From: an uncultured Draconibacterium sp. | GTDB lineage: Bacteria; Bacteroidota; Bacteroidia; Bacteroidales; Prolixibacteraceae | Assembly: GCF_963677565.1 (NCBI RefSeq) | Contig: NZ_OY781981.1 | Location: 682,001 to 746,000 of the forward strand | Direction of reading: 5' to 3' | Length of the DNA: 64,000 nt | Shown: positions 53,324 to 61,944 of the stretch, one piece after another | Layout: each line of letters begins with the position of its first letter | How positions within the stretch are numbered: the stretch's first letter is position 1 | Translations under genes and position numbers: made by a program | Notes under the pieces: generated by a model | Databases searched by the model: none | Told to the model about the DNA's origin: nothing | Seen by the model: the letters and a program-made list of their open reading frames with translations, nothing else

Positions 53324-54010
53324 ATGAAAAAGCTTGTTATTCTTTCAGGATCGGGTATTAGCCAGGAAAGCGGACTAAAAACATTTCGCGACATGGGCGG
53401 TCTTTGGGAAAATTACGATGTTACTGAAGTTGCCACGCCTGAAGCCTGGGAACGTGATCCTGAACTGGTTTTACGCTTTTACAACGAACGAAGGAAACAA
53501 CTTTTTGATGCAAAACCCAATGGCGGGCACCGCGGAATTGCAGAACTTGAACAGTGGTTTGATGTGCATGTAATAACCCAAAATGTTGATAATCTGCATG
53601 AACGGGCAGGAAGCACAAAAGTTACACATTTACATGGCGAATTGATGAAGGCCAGAAGCACTATCGATTCCTATTTGATTTATGAACTCGAACACTGGCA
53701 ACTCAAGTTGGGCGATTTGTGTGAAAAGGGAAGTCAGCTGCGTCCTCATATTGTTTGGTTTGGCGAAGCAGTACCTGAAATTCCCCGTGCCATTGGCATT
53801 GTTCAGCAAGCCGATATTTTGGTGGTAATTGGTACTTCTCTGGCGGTTTATCCGGCTGCAAGCCTGGTAAATTATGTGAAAAAAGGAACGCCAATTTTTG
53901 TTGTCGACCCAAACCGCCCGGAAGTTTACAACGAAAATGTTACGTATATCGAAAAAAAAGCAGAAATTGGGGTGAAGATTTTAAAAGAAGAACTGGAAAA
54001 ACTGAATTAA
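53324..54010 (+). CDS. cobB: Sirtuin (NAD-dependent protein deacylase) lacking zinc cysteines
   Basis: A 228-residue Sir2 protein. NAD-binding LSGSGISQESGLKTFRD, the catalytic VITQNVDNLHERAG and HLHGEL, then GTSLAVYPAASLVNYVKKGT. The small domain, which normally holds four zinc cysteines, here has only one (DLCEKGSQLRPHIVWFGEAVP); the first pair near KARSTIDSYLIY is lost. Such zinc-less sirtuins are common in Bacteroidota. Arg and Tyr typical of succinyl-group recognition (Y..R) may be KARSTIDSYL. Followed without gap by the barrel protein gene at 54011. Confidence 0.9.
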   Translation: MKKLVILSGSGISQESGLKTFRDMGGLWENYDVTEVATPEAWERDPELVLRFYNERRKQLFDAKPNGGHRGIAELEQWFDVHVITQNVDNLHERAGSTKVTHLHGELMKARSTIDSYLIYELEHWQLKLGDLCEKGSQLRPHIVWFGEAVPEIPRAIGIVQQADILVVIGTSLAVYPAASLVNYVKKGTPIFVVDPNRPEVYNENVTYIEKKAEIGVKILKEELEKLN

Positions 54011-54619
54011 ATGAAGCGGATTTTTATAGCCATAGCATTTCTTTTTATTGTAAACTTTGCTTTCTCGCAGCGTTTTGATGCCGGATTAATAGCAGGTTTT
54101 AATGGATCACGAGTTGAAGGCCTTAACCTGAAGGGATACCACAAAGCGGGTGTGCTGGCCGGTATTTTTGTTCAAACCGATGTTGCTCCGGCAATTGTAG
54201 CCGGGATGGAAATAAAATATTCGCAAAAAGGAATGAGAAGATCATTCGATCCGAAACAACCCGATATTGATAAATATGTAATGCGTTTGGGATATATTGA
54301 CATACCATTGTTTATGGCGTTTCGCACCAACGACAGGAGTATGATAATTGGAGGAATTGCCCCCGGTGTTTTAATCCACTCGAAAGAATTGAACAGCGAT
54401 GGTGAAATTCCGGAACCCGACCGCCAGGATTTTAATACTTTTGATTTGCAACCATTTGTTGGATTTCAGTTCGATTTTTTGGAATATGCATCGGTTGATT
54501 TGCGTTTGGCAATATCGGTAATTCCATGTAGCGACAAATCAGAAACCAATTATTATTTCCACAACGGATTATTTAACAATGTAATTTCACTGGCATTGTA
54601 TTACAGATTGGGCCGCTAA
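54011..54619 (+). CDS. PorT-type outer membrane beta-barrel protein
   Basis: A 202-residue exported barrel protein (signal peptide ending near FAFSQ). Alternating strands such as DAGLIAGFNGSRVEGL, VLAGIFVQTDVAP and IVAGMEIKYSQKGM, ending ISLALYYRLGR, match PF13568 (outer membrane protein beta-barrel). Eight strands are expected. It starts directly at the stop of the sirtuin gene, so the two are co-transcribed, but a functional link is not obvious. Confidence 0.82.
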   Translation: MKRIFIAIAFLFIVNFAFSQRFDAGLIAGFNGSRVEGLNLKGYHKAGVLAGIFVQTDVAPAIVAGMEIKYSQKGMRRSFDPKQPDIDKYVMRLGYIDIPLFMAFRTNDRSMIIGGIAPGVLIHSKELNSDGEIPEPDRQDFNTFDLQPFVGFQFDFLEYASVDLRLAISVIPCSDKSETNYYFHNGLFNNVISLALYYRLGR

Positions 54620-54830
54620 GTTATTTCTCTCACAAAGACGCCGGAAGGTAGTGCTGAGATAGTGAGACTGATGGAGATTGTAAAAATGGTTAAATTGCAA
54701 AACTGTTTTGAAACGCCTACTACAATTGGTCTACTACCCACTCATTCACCCAATTACTCATTCACTAATAACCAATCCACCGACAACCCTTTTTCGCTTA
54801 ATCGCTAATCCTTAATTATTTATCCTTTCT

Positions 54831-55256
54831 TTAGCTGTTTACCATCCACTTCGAGAAATCATCCAGGTATTTCCAAAACGACTTCAGCACCTCGTCAGGT
54901 AAATCCATTTTGCTTAAAACCTGCTGATAACAATTCAGCCATTCGATACGCGCCTCTGCCGTAATTTTAAAAGGTAAATGTCTTCTGTTTAATTGTGGTT
55001 TCCCGCGATTTTGGTTAAAATAATCGGGGCCGCCACAAATCTGAATAAAGAAATCAGCCGAGTGTTCTTTTGCTTTTTCCAGTGCTATCGGATTTTTCGG
55101 GAACAGATCTTTTATCGGGCTCTGCACGATTAAATCATAATGATCGCTTACCATTTTACGCATTCCTTCCTCTTTCAGGATTTGGAACATCAACGGAGAT
55201 GGAAGCGTTACGCCCGGCCGAACTCCTTTGAAATATTTACTGATCTCGAATTCCAT
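54831..55256 (-). CDS. Truncated hemoglobin-like globin
   Basis: A 141-residue protein from the ATG at 55256. It aligns with the group II truncated-globin-like proteins of Bacteroidota: IKDLFPKNPIALEKAKEHSA, DFFIQICGGPDYFNQNRGKP, and the proximal His in LNRRHLPFKI. Heme binding, probably for oxygen or NO chemistry. Followed 47 bp upstream (on its own strand) by the gene at 55304-56146. Confidence 0.85.
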   Translation of the reverse strand: MEFEISKYFKGVRPGVTLPSPLMFQILKEEGMRKMVSDHYDLIVQSPIKDLFPKNPIALEKAKEHSADFFIQICGGPDYFNQNRGKPQLNRRHLPFKITAEARIEWLNCYQQVLSKMDLPDEVLKSFWKYLDDFSKWMVNS

Positions 55257-55303
55257 GGTTGCTTTTTTGACATGAAACAACCAAATGCAAAAGTTGTTTT
55301 AAA

Positions 55304-56146
55304 CTACTTGCCAAAAACCCAGCCAATTCTTATACCACTTGTAAGCGCAATAGGAAAATCATCCGGAGCAACAATAAATCCGTATGGCAAACCATCATAA
55401 TCATCAGCACCAATACCATAGCCAACTCCCCAGTAAACATCGACTAAAAATGCATCGTCGAAAACCCATTGTTTTCCAAATTTCAACATAATGGCTAATG
55501 TTACCTGACTGTTTCTGTCTGAGGTTGAAGTTGTATGATAGTAACCGCTGGAATCGTAATAATAATTGTAACCATAATTATCGTACGACATGTAGCGCAA
55601 AGCAATTTCCGGAGCAATGTAACCACCTTTTAAAATGTGAGAATAGTGCATTTTATGCATATAAAAATCAGGATTGCGCATAAATTTATAAGCAAATTTC
55701 CCATAAACACCGCGCGGATCAACATCATCAATATCATTTCCAAGACCAACAATTCCGAAAGCGGTTTCCCACGAACGACCCGGTTTTATACTTTTCTCGT
55801 AAACAAACTCGGTGGTACCAAAAAGCGGTGACAGGAAATTAACTTTTAAAGCATTTTTCGACTGATCAGCATAATACGCAGGATCATCAAAAGTGTTGCT
55901 TTGTATGTCAACTACTTCTCCGGTGCCAAACTCAACACGGGTTACCAGCGCATTATCAATTCCAAAAATAAGCTTGTTATTTCCGTCGTAATAATATTTT
56001 ACTTCTTCGGCTCCCAGTTCCGTAACTTTACAGTTTATAACATCGCCTGATTTTTTAATAATTTTATCCTGCGCGAAAGCAGAAAAGGATACAATTAATA
56101 CCAAACAGAGTGTAGCTAAGGTTTTCATGACTTTTGTTTTTTTCAT
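55304..56146 (-). CDS. Secreted protein, probable outer-membrane-associated
   Basis: A 280-residue protein with a signal peptide (cleavage near FSAFAQ). The first domain (about 27-90) begins DKIIKKSGDVINCKVTELGA and reads like the small KxGDxIxCKV domain found in Bacteroidota secreted proteins that describe a conversion of a string into a property; no function is assigned. The rest (about 100-280) is Tyr-rich with alternating strands (GKFAYKFMRNPDFYMHKM, EIALRYMSYDNYGYNYYYDS), suggesting a beta-barrel. Two ATGs (56146, 56128) are possible. Confidence 0.6.
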   Translation of the reverse strand: MKKTKVMKTLATLCLVLIVSFSAFAQDKIIKKSGDVINCKVTELGAEEVKYYYDGNNKLIFGIDNALVTRVEFGTGEVVDIQSNTFDDPAYYADQSKNALKVNFLSPLFGTTEFVYEKSIKPGRSWETAFGIVGLGNDIDDVDPRGVYGKFAYKFMRNPDFYMHKMHYSHILKGGYIAPEIALRYMSYDNYGYNYYYDSSGYYHTTSTSDRNSQVTLAIMLKFGKQWVFDDAFLVDVYWGVGYGIGADDYDGLPYGFIVAPDDFPIALTSGIRIGWVFGK

Positions 56147-56360
56147 TCGAAATGAGGATAATCAAATTTGGTGCCGAAAGATATAAAAGGCTCGATTTTC
56201 ATACTAATTATTTATGTTAAAATTATAAACTCTCCATTTTAAAGGCAAACACCTCCACAGAAACTTTTTAGCCAATTATTTCCGCATATCTTAAAACAAT
56301 CAACTCCTCTGATTTGTCTTTACAATTAGTGGTTATGTTTAACCAAAACCTTTTACTACG

Positions 56361-56870
56361 ATGAAAAAGAAATACATGAACCCATACCTGGCGGGCGTAT
56401 TGCTTGGGCTGGTACTTTTAAGCGCCATGTTTTTTTCGGGGCGCGGACTGGGAGCAAGTGGCGGACTGAAATATGCGGTTGTTGCAGCAGTTGAATCAGT
56501 AGATCACCAACACGCCATGCAATCGCCGTACTACAGCAAATATTTCGAAGAGGGTAAAAATCCATTAAAAAGCTGGCTGGCACTTGAAGTGCTCGGTATG
56601 TTTTTAGGCGGACTTATCTCTGGAGCAATCTCGGGCCGTTTGAAATTCAAAATCGAAAAATCACCGAAAATATCGAATGGCAAACGCTTATTGTTTGCCT
56701 TTTTGGGAGGTGTGTTTTTTGTATACGGTGCACAACTGGCTCGCGGATGTACGAGCGGTGCAGCGCTCTCGGGAATGGCGGTGCTTTCTGTAGCCGGATT
56801 TATGACCATGATCGGCATTTTTGGCTCTGCCTTCCTCTTTGCCTGGTTTTTCAGAAAACTTTGGATTTAA
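56361..56870 (+). CDS. YeeE/YedE sulfur transporter, first half
   Basis: A 169-residue membrane protein with about four to five helices. The YeeE/YedE (sulf_transp, DUF395) motif is GAQLARGCTSGAALSGMAVL near residue 125, whose Cys is the type that hands thiosulfate along in TsuA/YeeE. Single-chain homologues of the thiosulfate importer are about 350 residues; here the two halves are separate genes. It is followed after 35 bp by the second half and by rhodanese-fold genes. Confidence 0.88.
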   Translation: MKKKYMNPYLAGVLLGLVLLSAMFFSGRGLGASGGLKYAVVAAVESVDHQHAMQSPYYSKYFEEGKNPLKSWLALEVLGMFLGGLISGAISGRLKFKIEKSPKISNGKRLLFAFLGGVFFVYGAQLARGCTSGAALSGMAVLSVAGFMTMIGIFGSAFLFAWFFRKLWI

Positions 56871-56905
56871 ACTCAATCCTTCAGTAATTCAGTAATTCAA
56901 AAAAT

Positions 56906-57508
56906 ATGGGACCAATTACAATACTTAACGACCTTCCGGAATGGATCAACCTCGGTATCGGATTTTTTATCGGAATTGGCTTTGGCTTTGCGTTGGAGCA
57001 GGCCGGATTTTCATCGAGCCGCAAACTTGCCGGTATGTTTTACGGCTACGACACTACCGTTTTAAAAGTGTTTTTTACGGCCGCAATCGTGGCACTGGCA
57101 GGTTCGCAATTACTCAGCTATTTTGGCCTGCTCGATTTAAACCTGGTGTATGTGAATCCGTATTATGTAACCGCCACACTGGTGGGCGGTGTAATTATGG
57201 GGGCCGGATTTATTATGGGCGGTTTTTGTCCGGGAACCGGAATCAGCGCTTTGTCGATCGGGAAGATCGATGCTTTGTTTTTTCTCGTAGGCGGATTAAG
57301 CGGTGCATTTCTTTTTGCCGAAACTTTCCCAATGATTCAGACACTGGCCGGTGCCAATTACAAAGGTCCGGTACGCATTGATGAATGGCTGGGTGTATCG
57401 CCCGGAGTTTTTACCTTTCTGCTGATAGCAGCTGCCATAGCAATGTTTTGGCTAGCCGAACTGGCCGAGAAGAAATATGCACGAAATGAGATCACATCCG
57501 AAATTTGA
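56906..57508 (+). CDS. YeeE/YedE sulfur transporter, second half
   Basis: A 200-residue membrane protein with about five helices. The start WINLGIGFFIGIGFGFALEQ and AGFSSSRKLAGMFYG are typical of the family; the second Cys motif is GAGFIMGGFCPGTGISALSI near residue 110. With the gene before it, it reconstructs a full transporter with two pseudo-symmetric Cys motifs. Thiosulfate or another sulfur species is the likely cargo; the neighbouring rhodanese-fold genes support sulfur handling. Confidence 0.88.
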   Translation: MGPITILNDLPEWINLGIGFFIGIGFGFALEQAGFSSSRKLAGMFYGYDTTVLKVFFTAAIVALAGSQLLSYFGLLDLNLVYVNPYYVTATLVGGVIMGAGFIMGGFCPGTGISALSIGKIDALFFLVGGLSGAFLFAETFPMIQTLAGANYKGPVRIDEWLGVSPGVFTFLLIAAAIAMFWLAELAEKKYARNEITSEI

Positions 57509-57514
57509 TAAGCA

Positions 57515-58123
57515 ATGAATGCACGAACAAAAATATCATTATTACTGGCAGGAGTTGGATTGATCCTTGCTTTTCTGCCTTTTAATGCGGCTAAATCTTT
57601 TCAATTGAAACCCTCCGAATTATTGGAAATTTCGTCGAGTTCCGATATGTATTTTTCGGTTGACGAGGTGGCGCGTTTTGTAAATAACGAAGACAGCACC
57701 ATTCAACTCATTGATTTGCGCAGTACTTCCGAATTTATGGAAAGTAACATTCCGGGCTCGATAAATATTCCGTTTAACGATTTGCTCAATCCGAACTGGG
57801 AAGGCTACCTGAATCAGGATAAAGTAAGAAATGTTTATTACGCAAACGGTAATGAAACTGCCAACATGGCGTGGACCATTGTGAGCGGACTGGGCTACCC
57901 GAATTCGTTTGTAATGAAAGGCGGAATGAATGAATGGTTTAAAACGATATTGTTTAGCAAATTTGAAGGTGAACGGATTACACCACGCGAAAATGCGCTA
58001 TTCGAGAACCGTTACAAAGCACGAAAAACATTTAATCAAATAAACAGTTTGCCCGACAGTTTAAAAATGCAATACCTCGAAGCAAAACGATTGGAAGAAT
58101 CGCAGCTTGACGGAGGTTGCTAA
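57515..58123 (+). CDS. Rhodanese-fold protein without catalytic cysteine
   Basis: A 202-residue protein with one N-terminal membrane/signal segment (about 7-25) and a rhodanese-like domain (about 42-150): IQLIDLRSTSEFMESNIPGS, INIPFNDLL, then VYYANGNETANMAWTIVSGL. At the active-site loop, Ala replaces the Cys (YANGN instead of YCxxG). So it cannot act as a classic sulfurtransferase; binding of a sulfur carrier or a scaffold role is possible. Starts 6 bp after the second YeeE half and is clearly co-transcribed. Confidence 0.8.
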   Translation: MNARTKISLLLAGVGLILAFLPFNAAKSFQLKPSELLEISSSSDMYFSVDEVARFVNNEDSTIQLIDLRSTSEFMESNIPGSINIPFNDLLNPNWEGYLNQDKVRNVYYANGNETANMAWTIVSGLGYPNSFVMKGGMNEWFKTILFSKFEGERITPRENALFENRYKARKTFNQINSLPDSLKMQYLEAKRLEESQLDGGC

Positions 58124-58138
58124 TAAAGTCAAAACAAA

Positions 58139-58579
58139 ATGAAGAAAAATATAATCTGGATTTTAAGTGTTCTGCTGGTGCTTGTTGTACTTGTTTTGGT
58201 GCGCACTTTTAATCCGAACCTGTTTAAGAAGAATGTAAACGAGGCATTGAAAACTACAACTGAAACAACCTTTTCTTCGCAGGATTTAAGTGAATTAAAA
58301 GAGAGCTACCACATTGTTGAACTAGACACTGAAAACCAACGTTTCCAAAATTCAGTAGTGATACCTTTTAACCAACTTCTTGAAAAGGAAAATAAAGAGA
58401 AACTGGCTTCGCTGGATGGTAAAATCCTGCTTTATTCCAACGACATTTCCATGAGTTCAAAAGCGTGGGTAATTCTGAATCAGTTAGAATTTGAAGAAGT
58501 TTACGTCCTTTCTGATGAAGCGAATCCGGAGGAGTTAAAATATAAATTCCAGCCCGATACAACGATCAGGCCGGAATAA
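58139..58579 (+). CDS. Degenerate rhodanese-fold protein
   Basis: A 146-residue single-pass membrane protein (helix at about 5-23, IWILSVLLVLVVLVLVRTF), then a shortened rhodanese-like domain: YHIVELDTENQRFQNSVVIP, FNQLLEK, and LLYSNDISMSSKAWVILNQL, where Ser takes the place of the catalytic Cys. It looks like a diverged partner of the preceding gene, with which it is co-transcribed (15 bp gap). Confidence 0.65.
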   Translation: MKKNIIWILSVLLVLVVLVLVRTFNPNLFKKNVNEALKTTTETTFSSQDLSELKESYHIVELDTENQRFQNSVVIPFNQLLEKENKEKLASLDGKILLYSNDISMSSKAWVILNQLEFEEVYVLSDEANPEELKYKFQPDTTIRPE

Positions 58580-58603
58580 TATCTTAGAAAAAAATTCTAC
58601 TAT

Positions 58604-59647
58604 TTAGTTTTTCACGTAAGGATAATCGTGAATTTCGGCTTCGGTAAATGGTAGCCACGAAAGCGAGCTTTCTTCTTCTTTCATTTTATCGTACATAAAG
58701 GCGTTGTTACCAAAAGTCAAGGTTTTGGCATCGTAACCAAACAATCGCAGGTACGCCGTTGCAAATCCAGAATTATGCCCGGTATTGCAGTACAATACAA
58801 CCTCCTCATCAACCGGAATAGTTTGCATCTCGGAAACAATTCCAAGTGTTCCGCCGGGTTTGTACCGAACAGCGCCCGGTATATGTCCCGATTCATACTT
58901 GTCTTTTCGGTCGTAATTAATGGTGTAATAATGCTCCGGATCTGCAAACACATCAGCAGCTTTCACTAATGCATCGCTGTATCCGGCTGCAAAAAGCGCC
59001 TCAATTCGTTGCTGCAATAGCTCGTCACCGCTGGTTTTTCCGGTGTTTAGTTTTGGAAAATCTGTTTCCGGTGCTTTTTCGAAATCCTCTGTTACCAACT
59101 GATCCTGAAAATCGGAACCAATATTGGCGAGCCATGCACTCTCTGCAAAATGATTGTTCCAGCCACTCATTCCCCAACGCATAGCATAAACATTTCCGTA
59201 GCCTGCCAATCGCAACAACGAGGCAGCATAACTCGAAATCTGCCCGGAATAACACACTACAACAATTTTGTCGTATTCGAACGGTTTGATATCGTTGGCA
59301 AGATACGCCGGCACGTCGCTAAAATCAACACGAACAGCACCTTTTATGTGTCCGTCGTTAAACGCTTCTTCGTTTCGTACATCAATAATCTGAATGTTAC
59401 CATCCAGCTCATCGTAAACTGACGAGGGTTTTATCAACGATGGGAAATTACGGCTGTTGGCGTAATCGCCCATTTCATTCAATGTTTTCAGCAGTAATTT
59501 TGCCTCGGCATTTACCTCTACTTTTGGAGTGGTTTCTTTTACACTGCTTTCAGCTTGTTCCGCCTTTTTCTGCCCTCCCGAGCAGGCAATTAAAACGACA
59601 AAAACTGCCAGTGTAAGAAAACTTAAAATCGGTTTTATCTTGATCAT
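58604..59647 (-). CDS. Tandem rhodanese-domain lipoprotein (sulfurtransferase)
   Basis: A 347-residue lipoprotein (lipobox VLIAC) with two rhodanese domains. Domain 1 (about 65-175): NIQIIDVRNEEAFNDGHIKG, AVRVDF, and VVVCYSGQISSYAASLLRLA with catalytic Cys. Domain 2 (about 215-330): GHIPGAVRYKPGGTLG and VVLYCNTGHNSGFATAYLRL with a second Cys. Both active sites are intact, unlike the two proteins encoded on the other strand. It probably moves sulfane sulfur in the periplasm. Convergent with the YeeE operon. Confidence 0.88.
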   Translation of the reverse strand: MIKIKPILSFLTLAVFVVLIACSGGQKKAEQAESSVKETTPKVEVNAEAKLLLKTLNEMGDYANSRNFPSLIKPSSVYDELDGNIQIIDVRNEEAFNDGHIKGAVRVDFSDVPAYLANDIKPFEYDKIVVVCYSGQISSYAASLLRLAGYGNVYAMRWGMSGWNNHFAESAWLANIGSDFQDQLVTEDFEKAPETDFPKLNTGKTSGDELLQQRIEALFAAGYSDALVKAADVFADPEHYYTINYDRKDKYESGHIPGAVRYKPGGTLGIVSEMQTIPVDEEVVLYCNTGHNSGFATAYLRLFGYDAKTLTFGNNAFMYDKMKEEESSLSWLPFTEAEIHDYPYVKN

Positions 59648-59666
59648 AGATTAATAGGTATTAGCT

Positions 59667-60713
59667 CTAACTTTCAACAGGATTCATTTCATTATCATAA
59701 CGCAAAGTTTCAACTCTACGTCCCTGCTCGTCGTACTTGTACTCCACAATAGCCACCCCATTATTCGGGTTGTTCACCACATTGCCGTCACTATCTTTCG
59801 AAATACTTTTTACCAGCTCTCCCAATTCATTGTATTCATTCTCGGTTACCGGAATTCCTTTTCCGCCAAGCAATTCATCGTCCTGATCGTAAACAATTGT
59901 TTTTACTGCATTTCCGTATTCATCCACCGTGTTTTCGCGCTTGGCCCAGCCCCAGTATAAGTTGGAAAGCTGACCTGTTGTACTGTGTACTGAAAAGCTC
60001 AGCAAATCGCCTTTATCGTTATTTTTGAATAGGAAATATGAAACACCAACATCGCCACAATTTTCGGCCGTACAGTTGTACATGGTATCCTCAATAAAGT
60101 TGGCCATTCGGGTAACGTAGCCGTTTGCATCATACGAAAAACGCAGTTCATAAAACGGGCAAAACGGATTCATAATCGTCTCTTCCTCTGCCAGGTTGTA
60201 ACGCAATTCGCGTATCATTCCATCTTCAAGTTTCGACCACACATAATTATGAATATTATTGCGGTTCTCAGTTGGGTTTCCATCCTTATCGAGAAAACGC
60301 ATTGCGACACGCATTCCCGAATCATCGAGCGTATATTCCTGCGTGAATGCACCACCGCTTTCAATGGCCTCACCAGCCTCGTTATAGAAATGTTTAATCT
60401 GCTTATTACCATCGTAAGTGTAGGTAATTTTTGCAGCGCGCAGGCCGGAGTAATTCAACAACACTCCATTGCGGTTATATTCTACCGAAGCCAGAGTTCC
60501 GTCATCGTTCCAGGTAAATTTGTAGTTATTCACTTTTTCAGCTTCTTCGGCCGAAATTTCATGCGAACCACGCTCTAAATCCCAGGGCGTCTCGCTAAAT
60601 AACAACTGTCGGTAATACTTTACGTTAGCATCTTCGTTGGTCGCAGGCTTCTGGTTACACGCCATAAAGCCCATCACCACAAGGGCAAGCAAAAACAATC
60701 TTGTAATTTTCAT
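59667..60713 (-). CDS. YD-repeat-like lipoprotein
   Basis: A 348-residue lipoprotein (lipobox VMGFMAC). The body repeats short tyrosine/aspartate-glycine hairpins, FTWNDDGTLASVEYNRNG, YTYDGNKQIKHFYNEAG, VEYKYDEQGRRVETLRY, resembling RHS/YD or WG-type repeats, about seven copies. No enzyme motif. It precedes the tandem rhodanese gene by 19 bp on the same strand, so a shared transcript is likely; its role is unknown. Confidence 0.65.
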   Translation of the reverse strand: MKITRLFLLALVVMGFMACNQKPATNEDANVKYYRQLLFSETPWDLERGSHEISAEEAEKVNNYKFTWNDDGTLASVEYNRNGVLLNYSGLRAAKITYTYDGNKQIKHFYNEAGEAIESGGAFTQEYTLDDSGMRVAMRFLDKDGNPTENRNNIHNYVWSKLEDGMIRELRYNLAEEETIMNPFCPFYELRFSYDANGYVTRMANFIEDTMYNCTAENCGDVGVSYFLFKNNDKGDLLSFSVHSTTGQLSNLYWGWAKRENTVDEYGNAVKTIVYDQDDELLGGKGIPVTENEYNELGELVKSISKDSDGNVVNNPNNGVAIVEYKYDEQGRRVETLRYDNEMNPVES

Positions 60714-60834
60714 TTTGTTGTATTTTTAATAATATTCAGATCTGTTATTCTGTTGTTTTAACACATTGAGGGGAAACATTGTTTAATGGGACTTCCGGAA
60801 GTATTACTAACATTTGAGGAAATAAGATCAACGC

Positions 60835-61536
60835 TTAAATATCGGCATACGCCAGTGTGGCAATACTGACTTTTGTTCCAGGCTGTTTAAGCAGATGGAT
60901 GGCACAGGCTTCAAGCGTTGCACCGGTGGTTACTACATCGTCAATAAGCAAAATATGTTTGTGTTCCATCGCTTTGGGATCATTCAAACCAAAAACTTGT
61001 TCAACATTTTGCCAACGTTCGTAACGGTTTCGTTTTGTTTGGGTTGAAGTGAAAACCTTCCGCTGCAGCGTTTTTGTATCAACCGGCTTTTTTAAAACCT
61101 CGGCAATACCACGGGTAATCCATTCACTTTGATTATACCCGCGTTTTTTCTCCTTTTTCGGGTGCAACGGTACCGGCATTAAAACATCAGCTTTTGTAAA
61201 ATCAGGTGATTCCAATAATTGATAACCGAATTTTTTACCGGTTTCGTACCCCAATTCTTTTAATCCTTTATATTTCAAAAAATGAATAAGCAGCTGGTAT
61301 TTGCTCCCTTTCTTGAAGCTAAAAAATGAAGTTGCCGCTGAAATATTTACCCGTCCCCAAAACAGCTGAGCCACTTTGTTATCGGGCTTTATATGAAAAT
61401 TTGTTGCCGGAATATCTTGCCAGCAATCGAAACAAACATACTTTTCCTGCGATATTAAACGATTCCCGCAGGTTACACAAAGCTCGGGAAAAAACAGGCC
61501 CAATATATCGGATATACTTTGCTCGAGAAGGTTCAT
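60835..61536 (-). CDS. comF: ComF family phosphoribosyltransferase-like protein
   Basis: A 233-residue ComF-type protein. Four cysteines form a zinc finger near the N-terminus (CVTCGNRLISQEKYVCFDC). The PRTase-type PRPP motif is ILLIDDVVTTGATLEAC near residue 196, preceded by VPLHPKKEKKRGYNQSEWI. ComF proteins help DNA uptake in competent bacteria, but in many lineages the role is unknown. Monocistronic. Confidence 0.88.
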   Translation of the reverse strand: MNLLEQSISDILGLFFPELCVTCGNRLISQEKYVCFDCWQDIPATNFHIKPDNKVAQLFWGRVNISAATSFFSFKKGSKYQLLIHFLKYKGLKELGYETGKKFGYQLLESPDFTKADVLMPVPLHPKKEKKRGYNQSEWITRGIAEVLKKPVDTKTLQRKVFTSTQTKRNRYERWQNVEQVFGLNDPKAMEHKHILLIDDVVTTGATLEACAIHLLKQPGTKVSIATLAYADI

Positions 61537-61944
61537 AACTGAAAGTTACAAAATTATGTTCTTAACCTCTTAATGTTAAGTTAAAAGTTGCTAGTGGTTG
61601 ATTAACTATTCTTTAACCCTCTGATAATTTTTACATAATCAATTTCCGCCGGAACATCAGTAAATTGCAGAAGAAACAAAAATATTTCCCTTATCTCTCT
61701 TGTATTCCTCTCAAGAAGTTATCTCCAAAGGTTGTACCGTTCAGGGCAACCTTTTTTTATTTTACAATAATTAGGTATTTTATCCAAATCCTGCGTCCTA
61801 ATTAAAGGCAAATAGCTGAATGATCAACGACTTTAGAAGAATAAAATTACTACTGAAAATTTTAAACCTGCAAAAGTCAGGATTTTAGCCATATTAATTC
61901 GTATTTTTGAAAGCTTTATAAAACCAATAAACCTTATATTGCCA
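61537..61944. other. Intergenic region with a lone terminator; possible small RNA
   Basis: About 400 bp between divergent genes. A + strand terminator (61729-61758) stands with no gene before it, so a transcript must start within 61540-61720. A small hairpin (CTTG / CAAG near 61699-61715) precedes it. I find no promoter that fits well, so the RNA itself is only suggested. Confidence 0.35.
61727..61758 (+). terminator. Orphan intrinsic terminator
   Basis: AGGTTG (61729-61734) pairs with CAACCT (61747-61752), followed by six more T bases; the nearest upstream + strand gene ends more than 3 kb away. Confidence 0.7.
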
